Shown here one piece after another: positions 7,572 through 16,267 of a DNA stretch of 64,000 bases. Source of the DNA: CAWIHS01 sp963836005 (lineage in GTDB: Bacteria; Pseudomonadota; Gammaproteobacteria; GRL18); NCBI GenBank assembly GCA_963836005.1, contig CAWIHS010000006.1, positions 372,001 through 436,000 on the forward strand, read 5' to 3'. Every line of letters starts with the position of its first letter. Positions within the stretch are counted from its first letter, which is position 1. The notes below the pieces were generated by a model. That model made no database searches and had not been told where the DNA came from. It saw only the letters and a list, made by a program, of their open reading frames with translations. Both the position numbers and the translations under genes were made by a program.

Positions 7572-9505
7572 CGGTATTAGATCAACTTTTTACTGTATCT
7601 GCGGTCAGTGTGCTTATCGTTATGATATTAAATCGTACTGCTTTGATAGACAAACTGGCGCCTGTTCTCTATGCGGTGATGCTTATTATCCTGATCCGCA
7701 TGGCTGCACTGGGTTATGGCGGTGAAGCCATTGCGGCTACTTTTAATCCTGAGTTTTTCGGTTTCAAGCTGCACTGGCGTTATGATGCGGTGTCCTGGTT
7801 TTTTGCCATTATAACGCTGGGTGCAGGTCTGTTCAGTGCGTTGTTTATGGCGGGGGACTGGGCCAGATATTACCGTGAGAAAACCTCTTCCAGCGCTTAT
7901 GGCGCATTACATGTGGCCCTGATGCTGAATGTTGTTTCAATGCTGTTGCTGCTTGGCAGTGGTGATTTGCTGTCCTTATTTATCGGCTGGGAGCTGGTGA
8001 GCTGGGCAAGCTTTTTCATGATGGCACTCAACCCTGCAAAACAGGCGCGTAAAGCTGCGGTGAAATATATCATTTATGCGATGGCAGGTGCTATGGCCTT
8101 TATGGGCGGCATGGCTATTGTCTATAGTGTTGCGGGTTCGCTGGATTATGCGCAAATTTTCCAGCTTATGCCAACACTCTCAAAAACTCAATTAAGCGTG
8201 CTGATTGTTTTATTTGCTGCCGGTTTTGGAATAAAAATGGGCGTTATCCCTTTTCATTTGTGGCAGGCCGTCGCCTATGCTGAAACTCCAGGGCCGGGTG
8301 CCGTATTTATGGGCGCTATATCTGCACGGATGGGGCTGTATGCAATTATCGTAGTGCTGATTCAGCTCATTGGCATAGTTTATCTGCATGCGGTTGAAAT
8401 CCCTTATACCTTTTTGAACCTGCAAACTACACTGGCCTGGATTGGAGCCCTGACTACCATTATTCCGACCTATATTGCACTGCAGCAAAATGATGCCCGT
8501 CATCTGCTGGCCTGGCATGGTGTGGGGCAAGGCGGCTACATGCTGCTGGGGCTCATGGCCGCAGATAGTCTGGGCAGCGCTGGCGGCTTGCTGCATGTAT
8601 TCAATTATGCCACTTATCAGGCTGTTCTGTTTATGAGTATTACCGCTGTTATCTATCGCACGGGAACGTCTGACTTTAATAAGCTGGGGGGACTGGTGAC
8701 GCAGATGCCGCTGTCTTTTCTGGTGCTGGTCATTGGTATTATTGGTCTCGCTGGAATACCGCCAATGAACGGCTTTGTTTCCAAGTGGCTGATATACCGC
8801 TCGCTGTTACTTGAAGGTCAACCGTTTCTCTTTGTGGCTGCAGTGATCGGTACGCTGGGTACTATTCTGTCAGTGTATAAACTGGTGCATAATACATTTC
8901 TGGGGCAGCTGCGTAAAGAACATCTTGAAATACGTGAAGCGCCCTGGAGTATGATGTTGCCCATGCTGATCCTCTCGGTAATTATTTTTATCACCGGCAT
9001 GATGCCGGGTATTGTGCTCGACTGGGTGGCTGCGGTTCAGACGGCAATAGGCTTGCCGGTTATATCTCATACTTTGGGAGGTATTGTGCATCCACAGGGC
9101 GGTCTGGATATGATCTGGATAACACTGATTTTATTTTACGGTTTTGCGATGGGCGCCCTTGTATTTTATTTTTCACGCAGCAAAACCAAACGCGTGCATC
9201 AGTATGATAATTATGCAGGCGGGCATTTTTTGACTTCGGAAGTGCGCTATCATTACAGTAACCATTTTTATGCCGGCCTGATGCACCTGATCGGAGGCTG
9301 GTATCGCGGTACTTTTGCCTGGCTGGAGCGCAGTTTGGTTTCAATGACCAGCTTTATTTCTCAAGCAGCAGAAAATATTTATCGCACTAATCAACCGGTT
9401 ATGCTTGCAATTATGGTTGTAGTCATAACCCTGTGGTTATTTATTTTCGGCGCCGGCAGTGGAACTGATGAATTACTCGCAGGTCAGGGAGGACTGGTAA
9501 AATGA
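7568..9505 (+). CDS. NuoL/MrpA-type ion-translocating subunit (MbxH' position)
   Basis: A 645-residue NuoL/MrpA-N type subunit with about 15-16 helices. Visible landmarks are the TM5 glutamate (FIGWELVSWASFFMM), the TM7 lysine with following loop (GIKMGVIPFHLWQAVAYAE, then TPGPGAVFMG), the histidine/glycine helix LLAWHGVGQGGYMLLG and GLAGIPPMNGFVSKW. The C-terminal ~130 residues hold further helices with an amphipathic connection, shorter than the long lateral helix of true NuoL. It takes the place of the second MrpD-like subunit of Mbx/Mbs clusters. Overlaps the genes on both sides by four bases. Confidence 0.9.
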   Translation: MTVLDQLFTVSAVSVLIVMILNRTALIDKLAPVLYAVMLIILIRMAALGYGGEAIAATFNPEFFGFKLHWRYDAVSWFFAIITLGAGLFSALFMAGDWARYYREKTSSSAYGALHVALMLNVVSMLLLLGSGDLLSLFIGWELVSWASFFMMALNPAKQARKAAVKYIIYAMAGAMAFMGGMAIVYSVAGSLDYAQIFQLMPTLSKTQLSVLIVLFAAGFGIKMGVIPFHLWQAVAYAETPGPGAVFMGAISARMGLYAIIVVLIQLIGIVYLHAVEIPYTFLNLQTTLAWIGALTTIIPTYIALQQNDARHLLAWHGVGQGGYMLLGLMAADSLGSAGGLLHVFNYATYQAVLFMSITAVIYRTGTSDFNKLGGLVTQMPLSFLVLVIGIIGLAGIPPMNGFVSKWLIYRSLLLEGQPFLFVAAVIGTLGTILSVYKLVHNTFLGQLRKEHLEIREAPWSMMLPMLILSVIIFITGMMPGIVLDWVAAVQTAIGLPVISHTLGGIVHPQGGLDMIWITLILFYGFAMGALVFYFSRSKTKRVHQYDNYAGGHFLTSEVRYHYSNHFYAGLMHLIGGWYRGTFAWLERSLVSMTSFISQAAENIYRTNQPVMLAIMVVVITLWLFIFGAGSGTDELLAGQGGLVK

Positions 9506-10404
9506 GCATTTTTTTCCAGCTGACAGAATTACTGGCTGAGTTGTTATTCATGCCACTGATCGCATTTGTTGTGGGATTGTTTCTGGTACTGATGTACCGC
9601 AAAATATCAGCACGCCTGCAGCGTCGAATCGGCCCTCCATTTTTTCAGCCGCTGTACGATATAGTCAAACTGTATGGCAAAGATACGCAAATATCACATG
9701 GTTTGATCCATGATATCGGCATAGTGATGGCTGTAGGCGGTTATATCGGTGCAGAAATTTTACTCCCTGTGCCCGGCATGGATGGAATCGCTGATAAAGG
9801 GGGTATTATTACCCTGTCCTATTTTCTAATGATCCCCTCTCTTGGCCTGGCACTGGGGGTTGGGCAATGCGCTAACCCCAATGGTTCTATCGGTATCTCC
9901 CGCGCTCTGACTGCTATGCTGGCTTATGATATCCCGTTTATGATTGTGATTTTCGGCGCTGCCTGGCACTATGAAAGTACCTCTCTGGTGGGCATGATAG
10001 ATTATCAGCAGACTCATCAATGGGGTCTCTTTGAAATGCCGCTACTGGCTTTTGCCGGTCTGTTTACTTTACAGGGCATGATGGGTAAACAGCCGTTTGA
10101 AATTTATGTGGCACCCGCAGAAATTGCCACCGGCCCGATGGTTGAAATGAGCGGTAAATACCTGGGCGGCCTGTTTGTCATGCAGTGTTTTCAGCTCTAT
10201 ACAGCAGGTGTACTGTATACCACCCTGTTTCTGGGCGGCGGTGAAAACTGGCTGTTCTTTTTAACCAAAATCTTTATTGTCGTTGCCATTCCAATGAGTA
10301 TTGCGCTTATGTTTCCGCGCTACCGCACCGAAGATATGATAAAAATGCTCTGGAAATGGCCCGTTATGGCCGGGCTGATTGGTCTGGCGTTTGTTATGTA
10401 CTAA
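9502..10404 (+). CDS. nuoH: NuoH-type quinone-site/anchor subunit (MbxM position)
   Basis: A 300-residue membrane subunit with eight helices. It has the NuoH marker RRIGPPFFQPLYDIVKL on the first cytoplasmic loop, then the acidic loop FEIYVAPAEIATGPMVEMSG that connects the redox arm to the ion channels. In complex I this subunit lines the quinone entry and the charge path; in Mbh/Mbx it anchors the hydrophilic module. It ends the first, tightly overlapped half of the operon; a 172-base gap with a short G/C stem (10412-10424) separates it from nuoB. Confidence 0.92.
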   Translation: MSIFFQLTELLAELLFMPLIAFVVGLFLVLMYRKISARLQRRIGPPFFQPLYDIVKLYGKDTQISHGLIHDIGIVMAVGGYIGAEILLPVPGMDGIADKGGIITLSYFLMIPSLGLALGVGQCANPNGSIGISRALTAMLAYDIPFMIVIFGAAWHYESTSLVGMIDYQQTHQWGLFEMPLLAFAGLFTLQGMMGKQPFEIYVAPAEIATGPMVEMSGKYLGGLFVMQCFQLYTAGVLYTTLFLGGGENWLFFLTKIFIVVAIPMSIALMFPRYRTEDMIKMLWKWPVMAGLIGLAFVMY

Positions 10405-10576
10405 AAATAATACCCGCGGCGGGTCCAAGCGAAGTTAGACCCTTCCTGCGTTGAAACCTGGACTGCCTGGATTATTATAGCGTCAACGGCCTGTATTTAT
10501 ACCTGCCAGCGAAGTAAATTATTGCAACGAGTGATTATTGCTAACAACTACCTACCCAAGACCACCGGTTATAAAA

Positions 10577-11275
10577 ATGAGTGACATAAAAAATATTCCT
10601 GTTATTCAGGAAAACGATACTGAACGTACCAATCCACTGGCAGGTGTCTTCGATGATTTCGTGAAATTCTGCCAGTCCCGTTCATTATTTATGCTGCATT
10701 ACTGTACCGGCTGCGGTGCCATTGAATTACCTCCGGCCATGACGTCCCGCTTTGATATGGAACGACTCGGTATTCAGCCCATGGTTACACCCCGTCAGGC
10801 AGATATACTGCTGGTGACAGGTTATGTCTCTGTCAAAACCTTAAAACGCGTGCTTTTGACCTACGAACAAATGCAGTCTCCCAAATATGTGATCGGTATT
10901 TGTTCCTGTACGGTCAATGGCGGCATGTACTGGCAAAGTTATGCAACCGCCAAGGTGCTCAATGAATACCTGCCGGTTGATGTTTATATTGCTGGCTGTA
11001 TGCCCCGGCCTGAAGCGGTTATTGAAGGCCTGAAACGGTTAAGGAACAATATCGAACAAGGTGAGGCGAATGCCTGGAAAGATTATTTCCGGCGTTACGA
11101 TTATTATCTGGGTAATCAGCAGCACCTGTTTGGCAGCAACTGGCAGACACCTACGGATATTCTGGGTGAAGCAAAACTCTATGGCCTTGAAGGGCCTGAA
11201 ACCTACGGTGAACATACTGCATTGCTGGAATTAAATCAGCAGCCGTTACTCGCACAGCCGATGCGTCTGAAATAG
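10577..11275 (+). CDS. nuoB: NuoB-type [4Fe-4S] N2 subunit (MbxJ position)
   Basis: About 232 residues from the ATG at 10577; a TTG at 10538 would add 13 residues and cannot be excluded because neither has a strong ribosome-binding site. The N2-cluster ligands are visible as CTGCGAIE, then GICSC and AGCMPRPEA, with the usual SRFDMERLG and TPRQADILLVTGYVS in between. The 'CxGCxxIE' form is closer to membrane-bound hydrogenase small subunits than to the tandem CC of standard NuoB. The last ~60 residues are an extension of unknown role. It hands electrons to the terminal site formed with NuoD and NuoH. Confidence 0.9.
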   Translation: MSDIKNIPVIQENDTERTNPLAGVFDDFVKFCQSRSLFMLHYCTGCGAIELPPAMTSRFDMERLGIQPMVTPRQADILLVTGYVSVKTLKRVLLTYEQMQSPKYVIGICSCTVNGGMYWQSYATAKVLNEYLPVDVYIAGCMPRPEAVIEGLKRLRNNIEQGEANAWKDYFRRYDYYLGNQQHLFGSNWQTPTDILGEAKLYGLEGPETYGEHTALLELNQQPLLAQPMRLK

Positions 11276-11333
11276 TTTTAACAGCACTATACAAAATTAT
11301 CACACTTGTTGTGAAGGAAATAAGGCAAAGAGA

Positions 11334-11903
11334 ATGAATGGTAAGGAAATCAATACCTGGCTGGATAGTTTACTAAGCAAAATTGAAACTATCAAAGTGA
11401 CACGTAAAAATGATAAACGTGTACGTGTCGATATAGAAGCTAAGTCGTTGCCTGCTTTACTGGAACTTCTCAAAGGCAAGGCTTCCTATGTCCATCTGTC
11501 AGCCATCAGCTGTGTTGACTGGCTCGAAGATAATGAATTTGAGCTGGTTTACCATTGCTGGTCTTACGAATCACAATCTCTATTATCTGCCCATACCCGT
11601 ATACCCAGGGTTGTCAAGGGCAAGATGGTACAGTATGTTTCGGTTTATGATATTTATAAACCGGCGGCTTTTTTCGAACGTGATATCTTTGAAATGTTCG
11701 GCATTTATTTTGAAGGCAGTCCGCATATGGAGAAATTTATTCTTACCGAATGGAATGGCCCACCGCCGATGCGTAAGGATTTTGATGCCGAAGCCTATGT
11801 GAACGATACTTTCAGCTGGGTGGATTATAACCCTGAATGGCTGCAGGAAATTACCGAGGAAGGCGGCGGTATCGCGATTCGGCCTGAGGAGATCCGTCGA
11901 TGA
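11334..11903 (+). CDS. nuoC: NuoC-type subunit (MbxK position)
   Basis: A 189-residue hydrophilic subunit with the family signature FERDIFEMFGIYFEGSPHM followed by GPPPMRKDFD. The N-terminal half is the usual alpha/beta scaffold (SYVHLSAISCVDWLEDNEFELVYH). The protein has no cofactor of its own and bridges NuoB and NuoD in the peripheral arm. A GAAGGAAATAAGG stretch precedes the ATG. It overlaps nuoD by four bases. The C-terminal ~30 residues are acidic and glycine-rich, including TEEGGGIAIRPEE, beyond the core domain. Confidence 0.9.
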   Translation: MNGKEINTWLDSLLSKIETIKVTRKNDKRVRVDIEAKSLPALLELLKGKASYVHLSAISCVDWLEDNEFELVYHCWSYESQSLLSAHTRIPRVVKGKMVQYVSVYDIYKPAAFFERDIFEMFGIYFEGSPHMEKFILTEWNGPPPMRKDFDAEAYVNDTFSWVDYNPEWLQEITEEGGGIAIRPEEIRR

Positions 11904-13042
11904 GGCCGGAAAACTATCAGATCACCAGTCTGCCTGACAGTAATGAATATGAAATTTTTATTGGTCCGAACCATCCGGGCATTGAAGGTAACTATGCATT
12001 CAAATTAAAACTTGATGGTGACAGGGTCGTGTCTGCTAAGGCGGATGCAGGCTATCTGCACCGGGGCTTTGAAAAACTCATGGAAGGGCGTTTATGGATC
12101 CAGAATCTGGCCATCGTGCCGAGGATCTGTGTGCCTGATCCAGTGCCCATGGAAGTGGTCTATTCCCTCAGTGTGGAAGACATCAGCGAAAGCGAAGTGC
12201 CGGAACGGGCGCAGTGGCTCAGAGTACTGCAACTGGAACTGTCGCGGATTGCCGCCCACCTTTTCACTTTTGGCGGGCATGCTGCCACAACGGGGATGTA
12301 TACTCCCATGTTCTGGGGAATTGCAGATCGTGATCTGGTGCTGGATTTATTTGAAGAGATGACCGGCGGACGTGTCTACCATATTTATAATATCCCCGGC
12401 GGTGTCAGACGGGATATTCCGCGCGGATTTCTGGATAGAGTCTCTCAGCTCCTGGATTATCTGGAATCACGCCAAAATGATTATGACAACCTGTTGTTTA
12501 GTAACCAGATCTTTGTCCAGCGCGCCAGAGACATCGGGGTTATGAATCAGCAAAATGCACTGGAATGGGGTGTCACCGGGCCTAATTTGCGCGCTACCGG
12601 TCTGGCTTTTGATGTACGCCGCGATGACCCTTACCTGATTTATGACAAACTTGATTTTGATGTGCCGACGCTTGCCGCAGGAGATGCGCTTGCCAGAATC
12701 CTGATCCGGCGGGAAGAGTTATTTCAGAGTGTACGTATTCTCAGACAGATCATCAGACACCTGCCTTCAGTCAAGGGACCGGTACGCGCACCCATTCCCA
12801 ATCCGCTGGCGTGGAATGTACCTGCAGGCGAAAGCTACAGCCGGGTAGAATCTTCCAAGGGTGAACTGGCTTATTACACAGTTTCTGATGGCGGCGACAA
12901 GCCCTATCGTGTTCATGTCAGAGGGCCGTCATCCATGCATGCGGTGCAGGTTCTGGAAAATATGGCAACAGGGGCGCGTATTGAAGATGTAGCGCAAATT
13001 ATGTTTTCACTGGATGCCTGTCCTCCCGAGGTAGATCGTTAA
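11900..13042 (+). CDS. nuoD: NuoD-type catalytic large subunit with residual hydrogenase-like cysteines (MbxL position)
   Basis: A 380-residue NuoD/hydrogenase-large-subunit homologue. Complex I-like landmarks are GPNHPGIEGNYAFKL, YLHRGFEKLMEGR and VYHIYNIPGGVRRDIP. [NiFe] hydrogenases have two CxxC pairs here, and ordinary NuoD has none. This protein keeps one cysteine of each pair: RIC77-VPD near the N-terminus and DAC374-PPEVDR at the C-terminus. Nickel binding is therefore unlikely, but the site is not a plain quinone site either. I recall partial loss of these cysteines in archaeal Mbx/Mbs as well. Its stop overlaps the next start (TAATG). Confidence 0.9.
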   Translation: MRPENYQITSLPDSNEYEIFIGPNHPGIEGNYAFKLKLDGDRVVSAKADAGYLHRGFEKLMEGRLWIQNLAIVPRICVPDPVPMEVVYSLSVEDISESEVPERAQWLRVLQLELSRIAAHLFTFGGHAATTGMYTPMFWGIADRDLVLDLFEEMTGGRVYHIYNIPGGVRRDIPRGFLDRVSQLLDYLESRQNDYDNLLFSNQIFVQRARDIGVMNQQNALEWGVTGPNLRATGLAFDVRRDDPYLIYDKLDFDVPTLAAGDALARILIRREELFQSVRILRQIIRHLPSVKGPVRAPIPNPLAWNVPAGESYSRVESSKGELAYYTVSDGGDKPYRVHVRGPSSMHAVQVLENMATGARIEDVAQIMFSLDACPPEVDR

Positions 13043-14859
13043 TGAAAAAAATTCTTCATGCTGATAAAGGCAGTATTCTAAATCCGCTCAAGAACTGGCA
13101 GTTTTTTTCCCGTAAACCGGTTACTGTAGCACTCAAACCACGGCCTGCCGCTGAAAATTATCGTGGTTTTCACCTCAACGATATGGAAAAATGCATTGGC
13201 TGCAGTTCCTGTCAGAAGATTTGTGATAATGCGGCCATTACCATGGTCAAGGTGCCGCATTTACCGGAAGATCCTGTCAAAGGTATCAGAAATTTACGCC
13301 CGGCTATTGATTACGGCCGCTGCTGCTGGTGTGCCCTGTGTGTAGATATCTGTCCAACCGGCGCAATCGAGTTATCCAGAGAGTATGTGCATACCTGTAA
13401 TGGCGATGAAATTGACTCCTACTTTATTCTGCCGCAGGAAAAAGGCATTCATGGAACTGTAGAAGAAAAGGGCTGGACCAAAACACAGAGCAATGATCTG
13501 CTGGACAGAACCCGTCAGCCTATGGGGGAAGTCTCTGCGCAGCAACGCATCGAAAATTTTGCTGAAATAGTCGATGGCTTTACCGATGAGCAGGCTTTCG
13601 TAGAAGCCTCACGCTGTGTGCAGTGTGGTATGTGTCACGATGCCTGCCCGACCCATATGCATGCCCCGGAATATATTCGTGCTATCTGGAAAGGCCGCAT
13701 CGAAGAAGCGGTAGAATGGATGTATGAAACCAATCCCTTTTCTCATGTTTGCGGCCGCGTATGTACCCATCGTTGTGAAACAGCCTGTTCATTACAGCAG
13801 GAAAACAGTGAACCGATTGCCATCCGCTGGTTGAAACGCTATGCCATGGATGCGCTACCGCACGAAAAAGTTAAACAAATTGCGGCTAAAAAGAAAACCG
13901 CCCAATCAAGCGGCAAACGAATTGCCATTATTGGTGCGGGTCCTGCTGGTTTGACCACGGCTTTCGATCTGGTCAGAAAAGGTCACGCAGCCGTGGTGTA
14001 TGAAATGATGCCCAAGGCCGGCGGTATGACCCGCTATGGTATACCTTATTACCGCCTTCCGGAGGATATGCTGGATCGTGATGTAGATGTTATTCAGTCG
14101 CTCGGAGTGCACATCGAGTACAACATCCGTATCGGTAAAGATATCAGCATGCAGCAGCTGCAGCAGGATTTTGATGCCGTAGTTCTGGCCATAGGATTAC
14201 AGTCAGGACGTTCGACGCGTGTTCCGGGAGCAGATCATATGCACACTTATAAAGCCGTGGATGTTTTACGTCTGGTGGGTGATAATCAGCCTTTCGATGC
14301 ACCGCATACAGCCGCTGTCATCGGCGGCGGTAATGTTGCCATGGATATTGCCCGTACTATAGCCAGACTGCAGAAACAACAGTATGGTGAAGTCAAGGTT
14401 ACGGTAACAGCGATGGAAGATGAAGCGCATTTTCTCGCCGATGCGGAGGAAATAAAGGAAGCAAAAGAAGAAGGAATTACTATTCTGGGTTCTCGCGGCC
14501 CACAGCAAATCGTAATTGAAAATGATCATATTAGTGCCTTGAAAACCTGGCATGTGGTGTCCATTTTTGATCAGTATGGGCGTTTTTCACCGCAGTACGA
14601 TGATGCAGACGAACAACTGCACAGCGCCGAAATGATTTTTGAAGCCATAGGTCAAATGTCAGAAGTTGATGTATTGGGTGAAGATTTAACCGAACAGCTG
14701 GAATGGAATCGGGGACGTATTAAAATAGCACAGGATGGCAGAACATCTGTGCCCTGGCTCTGGTCAGCGGGAGATTGTGTCAGTGGTCCGGATGTCGTTC
14801 ATGCTGTGGCTGACGGGCATCGGGTTGCAGACAGTATCGATAGCTATTTAACGCAATAG
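13042..14859 (+). CDS. NuoI-type ferredoxin fused to GltD/NfnB-type flavoprotein
   Basis: A 605-residue fusion closing the Mbx-order operon. Residues ~45-112 are a NuoI/MbxN-like double [4Fe-4S] domain (Cys51/54/57/61 and Cys94/97/100/104, with an extra Cys95). Residues ~165-285 are the N-terminal iron-sulfur domain of glutamate-synthase small subunits (RCVQCGMCHDACP, then CGRVCTHRCETAC). From 293 on come an FAD Rossmann fold (IAIIGAGPAGL) and a nucleotide-binding fold (AAVIGGGNVAMDIART). This gives the complex its own NAD(P)H-oxidising (or -reducing) flavin site, replacing NuoEFG. Where many NADPH enzymes have a YRR-type arginine cluster, this one has TAMEDEA, suggesting NADH. No deletion or frameshift is seen. 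Confidence 0.9.
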   Translation: MKKILHADKGSILNPLKNWQFFSRKPVTVALKPRPAAENYRGFHLNDMEKCIGCSSCQKICDNAAITMVKVPHLPEDPVKGIRNLRPAIDYGRCCWCALCVDICPTGAIELSREYVHTCNGDEIDSYFILPQEKGIHGTVEEKGWTKTQSNDLLDRTRQPMGEVSAQQRIENFAEIVDGFTDEQAFVEASRCVQCGMCHDACPTHMHAPEYIRAIWKGRIEEAVEWMYETNPFSHVCGRVCTHRCETACSLQQENSEPIAIRWLKRYAMDALPHEKVKQIAAKKKTAQSSGKRIAIIGAGPAGLTTAFDLVRKGHAAVVYEMMPKAGGMTRYGIPYYRLPEDMLDRDVDVIQSLGVHIEYNIRIGKDISMQQLQQDFDAVVLAIGLQSGRSTRVPGADHMHTYKAVDVLRLVGDNQPFDAPHTAAVIGGGNVAMDIARTIARLQKQQYGEVKVTVTAMEDEAHFLADAEEIKEAKEEGITILGSRGPQQIVIENDHISALKTWHVVSIFDQYGRFSPQYDDADEQLHSAEMIFEAIGQMSEVDVLGEDLTEQLEWNRGRIKIAQDGRTSVPWLWSAGDCVSGPDVVHAVADGHRVADSIDSYLTQ

Positions 14860-14935
14860 TATCTCTGTTAATAGTTGCAGCAGCCAACCGCACAGGCTGC
14901 TGCAATGGATTTATCTAAATAAAGTTGGATGCATT

Positions 14936-15445
14936 ATGGAAAACACTGAAGGTCATATTTCTGGTAAAGAAAAACTGCAAGCCTGCACTACACTCGAGCA
15001 AATTCTTCAACAGGCCTCCGAGTTTGAGCGTACAGCCCGTGACTTTTATGCGGCATTGGCCCCCAAAGTCAGTAAAAATATCCGTTGGCTGGTGGATGAA
15101 CTGGTGATTGAAGAACAGCAACATTTTGAGCTGTTTTCACAGTTGTCCAAAAATCCTCAGGTGCAGGAGCAAATCAAGCTGGAAGTTGCCACTCCCCCCA
15201 GTAACAAGCGTTTCTCCGATTGCATTCAATTACCTGATTTAGGGGAAAAACCAGATGATCAGTCTATCCTGCAATATGCGCTCGGACGTGAACAGGCAGC
15301 TATGGAACAGTATCATTCACTCGCTGAAAGCTCACCCGATGGCCCTGTCAGAGAATTATTTACCTACCTTGCGCTGGAAGAAACCAAGCATAAAAATGAA
15401 CTGGAAAAAATCTATTACGAAGTGGTCCACCAGGGTGGTGTTTAA
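14936..15445 (+). CDS. Ferritin-like/rubrerythrin-related diiron protein
   Basis: A 169-residue, all-helical protein with two ferritin-type helix pairs. The metal ligands show as SEFERTARDFY, then IEEQQHFELF (ExxH), GREQAAMEQYH, and EETKHKNELEKIYYE (ExxxH-type). No C-terminal rubredoxin domain with CxxC pairs is present, so it is not a complete rubrerythrin. It begins 76 bases after the flavoprotein gene on the same strand and may be co-transcribed with the Mbx-like operon. This hints at peroxide or oxygen protection of iron-sulfur clusters, but that is only an inference. The start ATG at 14936 has no strong ribosome-binding site; AAAG lies nearby. Confidence 0.75.
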   Translation: MENTEGHISGKEKLQACTTLEQILQQASEFERTARDFYAALAPKVSKNIRWLVDELVIEEQQHFELFSQLSKNPQVQEQIKLEVATPPSNKRFSDCIQLPDLGEKPDDQSILQYALGREQAAMEQYHSLAESSPDGPVRELFTYLALEETKHKNELEKIYYEVVHQGGV

Positions 15446-15637
15446 AGCTGCTTCACAAAAATAGGTATTTGCCACTAAAAAAATACGCCTGCTGCTCTAA
15501 CAGAATCGAGTTAGCTAGCCTCAATGAGCACTACGTTCGTTCCCCACAGATTTATCGATTTTCCCTTGCAGAGGTATTGTCTCAAGGACATTTGATATGA
15601 ATATGTAATTTATGAGAATAGTCATTTTTTATGACTT

Positions 15638-15671
15638 AAAAAAATGTACCGCAGAAAGATATTCTGCGGTA
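15638..15671 (-). terminator. Rho-independent terminator (reverse strand)
   Basis: A perfect 10-bp stem TACCGCAGAA/TTCTGCGGTA (15647-15656 with 15662-15671) followed on the reverse strand by seven Ts. It suits termination of the small gene at 15719-15991. A second perfect 10-bp inverted repeat (ATTTTATCCT at 15675, AGGATAAAAT at 15707) lies between them. Confidence 0.8.
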
Positions 15672-15718
15672 AGTATTTTATCCTTTATAATGACTATTAT
15701 AAGGACAGGATAAAATGT

Positions 15719-15991
15719 TTAGTTGTAGTATTCACCCCAAAAAGTAGTGCCTTCATGTTTCGTACGGTCAAAAGAAGCCATCCTGTCTGGATCAGGTGTC
15801 TTTTGTGAAAGCTGCGTATCAAATTCACCCCAGAAAGCAGTTCCCCTGTGTGCGTCATGATCAAAAGTATTGGCTTTTTGCTGGGTTGGCTGAACCGGGT
15901 CAGCGTCAAAGAAACCATTGGCCTGTACTGAGCTGTAAGCAAAACAAGCCATAAGAGTGCCGGTAGTTAAAAGTGTTTTTATAGTGTTCAT
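15719..15991 (-). CDS. Small exported protein with a repeated 'GTxFWGE' motif
   Basis: A 90-residue product with a clear Sec signal peptide (MNTIKTLLTTGTLMACFAYS, cleavage likely after VQA) and a mature part of about 65 residues. This contains two copies of a motif, FDHDAHRGTAFWGEFD and FDRTKHEGTTFWGEYY; the second ends the protein. A GGAGAAATACA stretch precedes the ATG and a strong terminator follows, so this is a real monocistronic gene. Histidines and acidic residues beside the conserved Trp could bind metal, but there is no proof. I do not recognise the family. Confidence 0.75.
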   Translation of the reverse strand: MNTIKTLLTTGTLMACFAYSSVQANGFFDADPVQPTQQKANTFDHDAHRGTAFWGEFDTQLSQKTPDPDRMASFDRTKHEGTTFWGEYYN

Positions 15992-16099
15992 TGTATTTCT
16001 CCAAAAGACTATTTATATTTCCTGCCGATTATCCGGCAGATTTTTATTCAATTGATAACAGTTGTTACTTAGGCCAGGTGATTGCTACGCCTGAAGTAA

Positions 16100-16267
16100 T
16101 TATCCTTCATCAATACCCTCATCAATCGGGTTGTTAATTTTTTGATGTAGTTGATCTCCTGTTACATATGAAGCCAGGATCTCATTACCTTCTGATTCAG
16201 CCAAAATCATTGCCTGATCATAGTAGTGGTTAGTATTTAGCATTTGTTGTTCATAAGCCGTCATCAT
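16100..16267 (-). CDS. Small acidic protein, 55 residues, unknown
   Basis: Reading the reverse strand from the double ATG at 16267, with GGGAGAACAC as ribosome-binding site, gives a 55-residue product. It begins MMTAYEQQMLNTNHYYDQAM and ends in an acidic Asp/Glu/Gly tail. It has no signal peptide and no cysteines. It lies upstream of the exported 90-residue protein on the same strand, about 110 bases away, so both might come from one promoter in the AT-rich region 16270-16500. Supporting evidence is the strong ribosome-binding site and the protein-like composition; no family is recognised. Confidence 0.55.
   Translation of the reverse strand: MMTAYEQQMLNTNHYYDQAMILAESEGNEILASYVTGDQLHQKINNPIDEGIDEG

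Noticed and set aside
11900..13042. Group 4 [NiFe] hydrogenase instead of a NuoD-type subunit
   Set aside because: Each CxxC nickel-binding pair has lost a cysteine and no hydrogenase maturation genes are near.
3064..14859. Ordinary complex I or ordinary Mrp antiporter
   Set aside because: NuoE, F, G, A and J are absent, and Mrp antiporters have no NuoBCD/H/I; the combined order fits Mbx/Mbs only.
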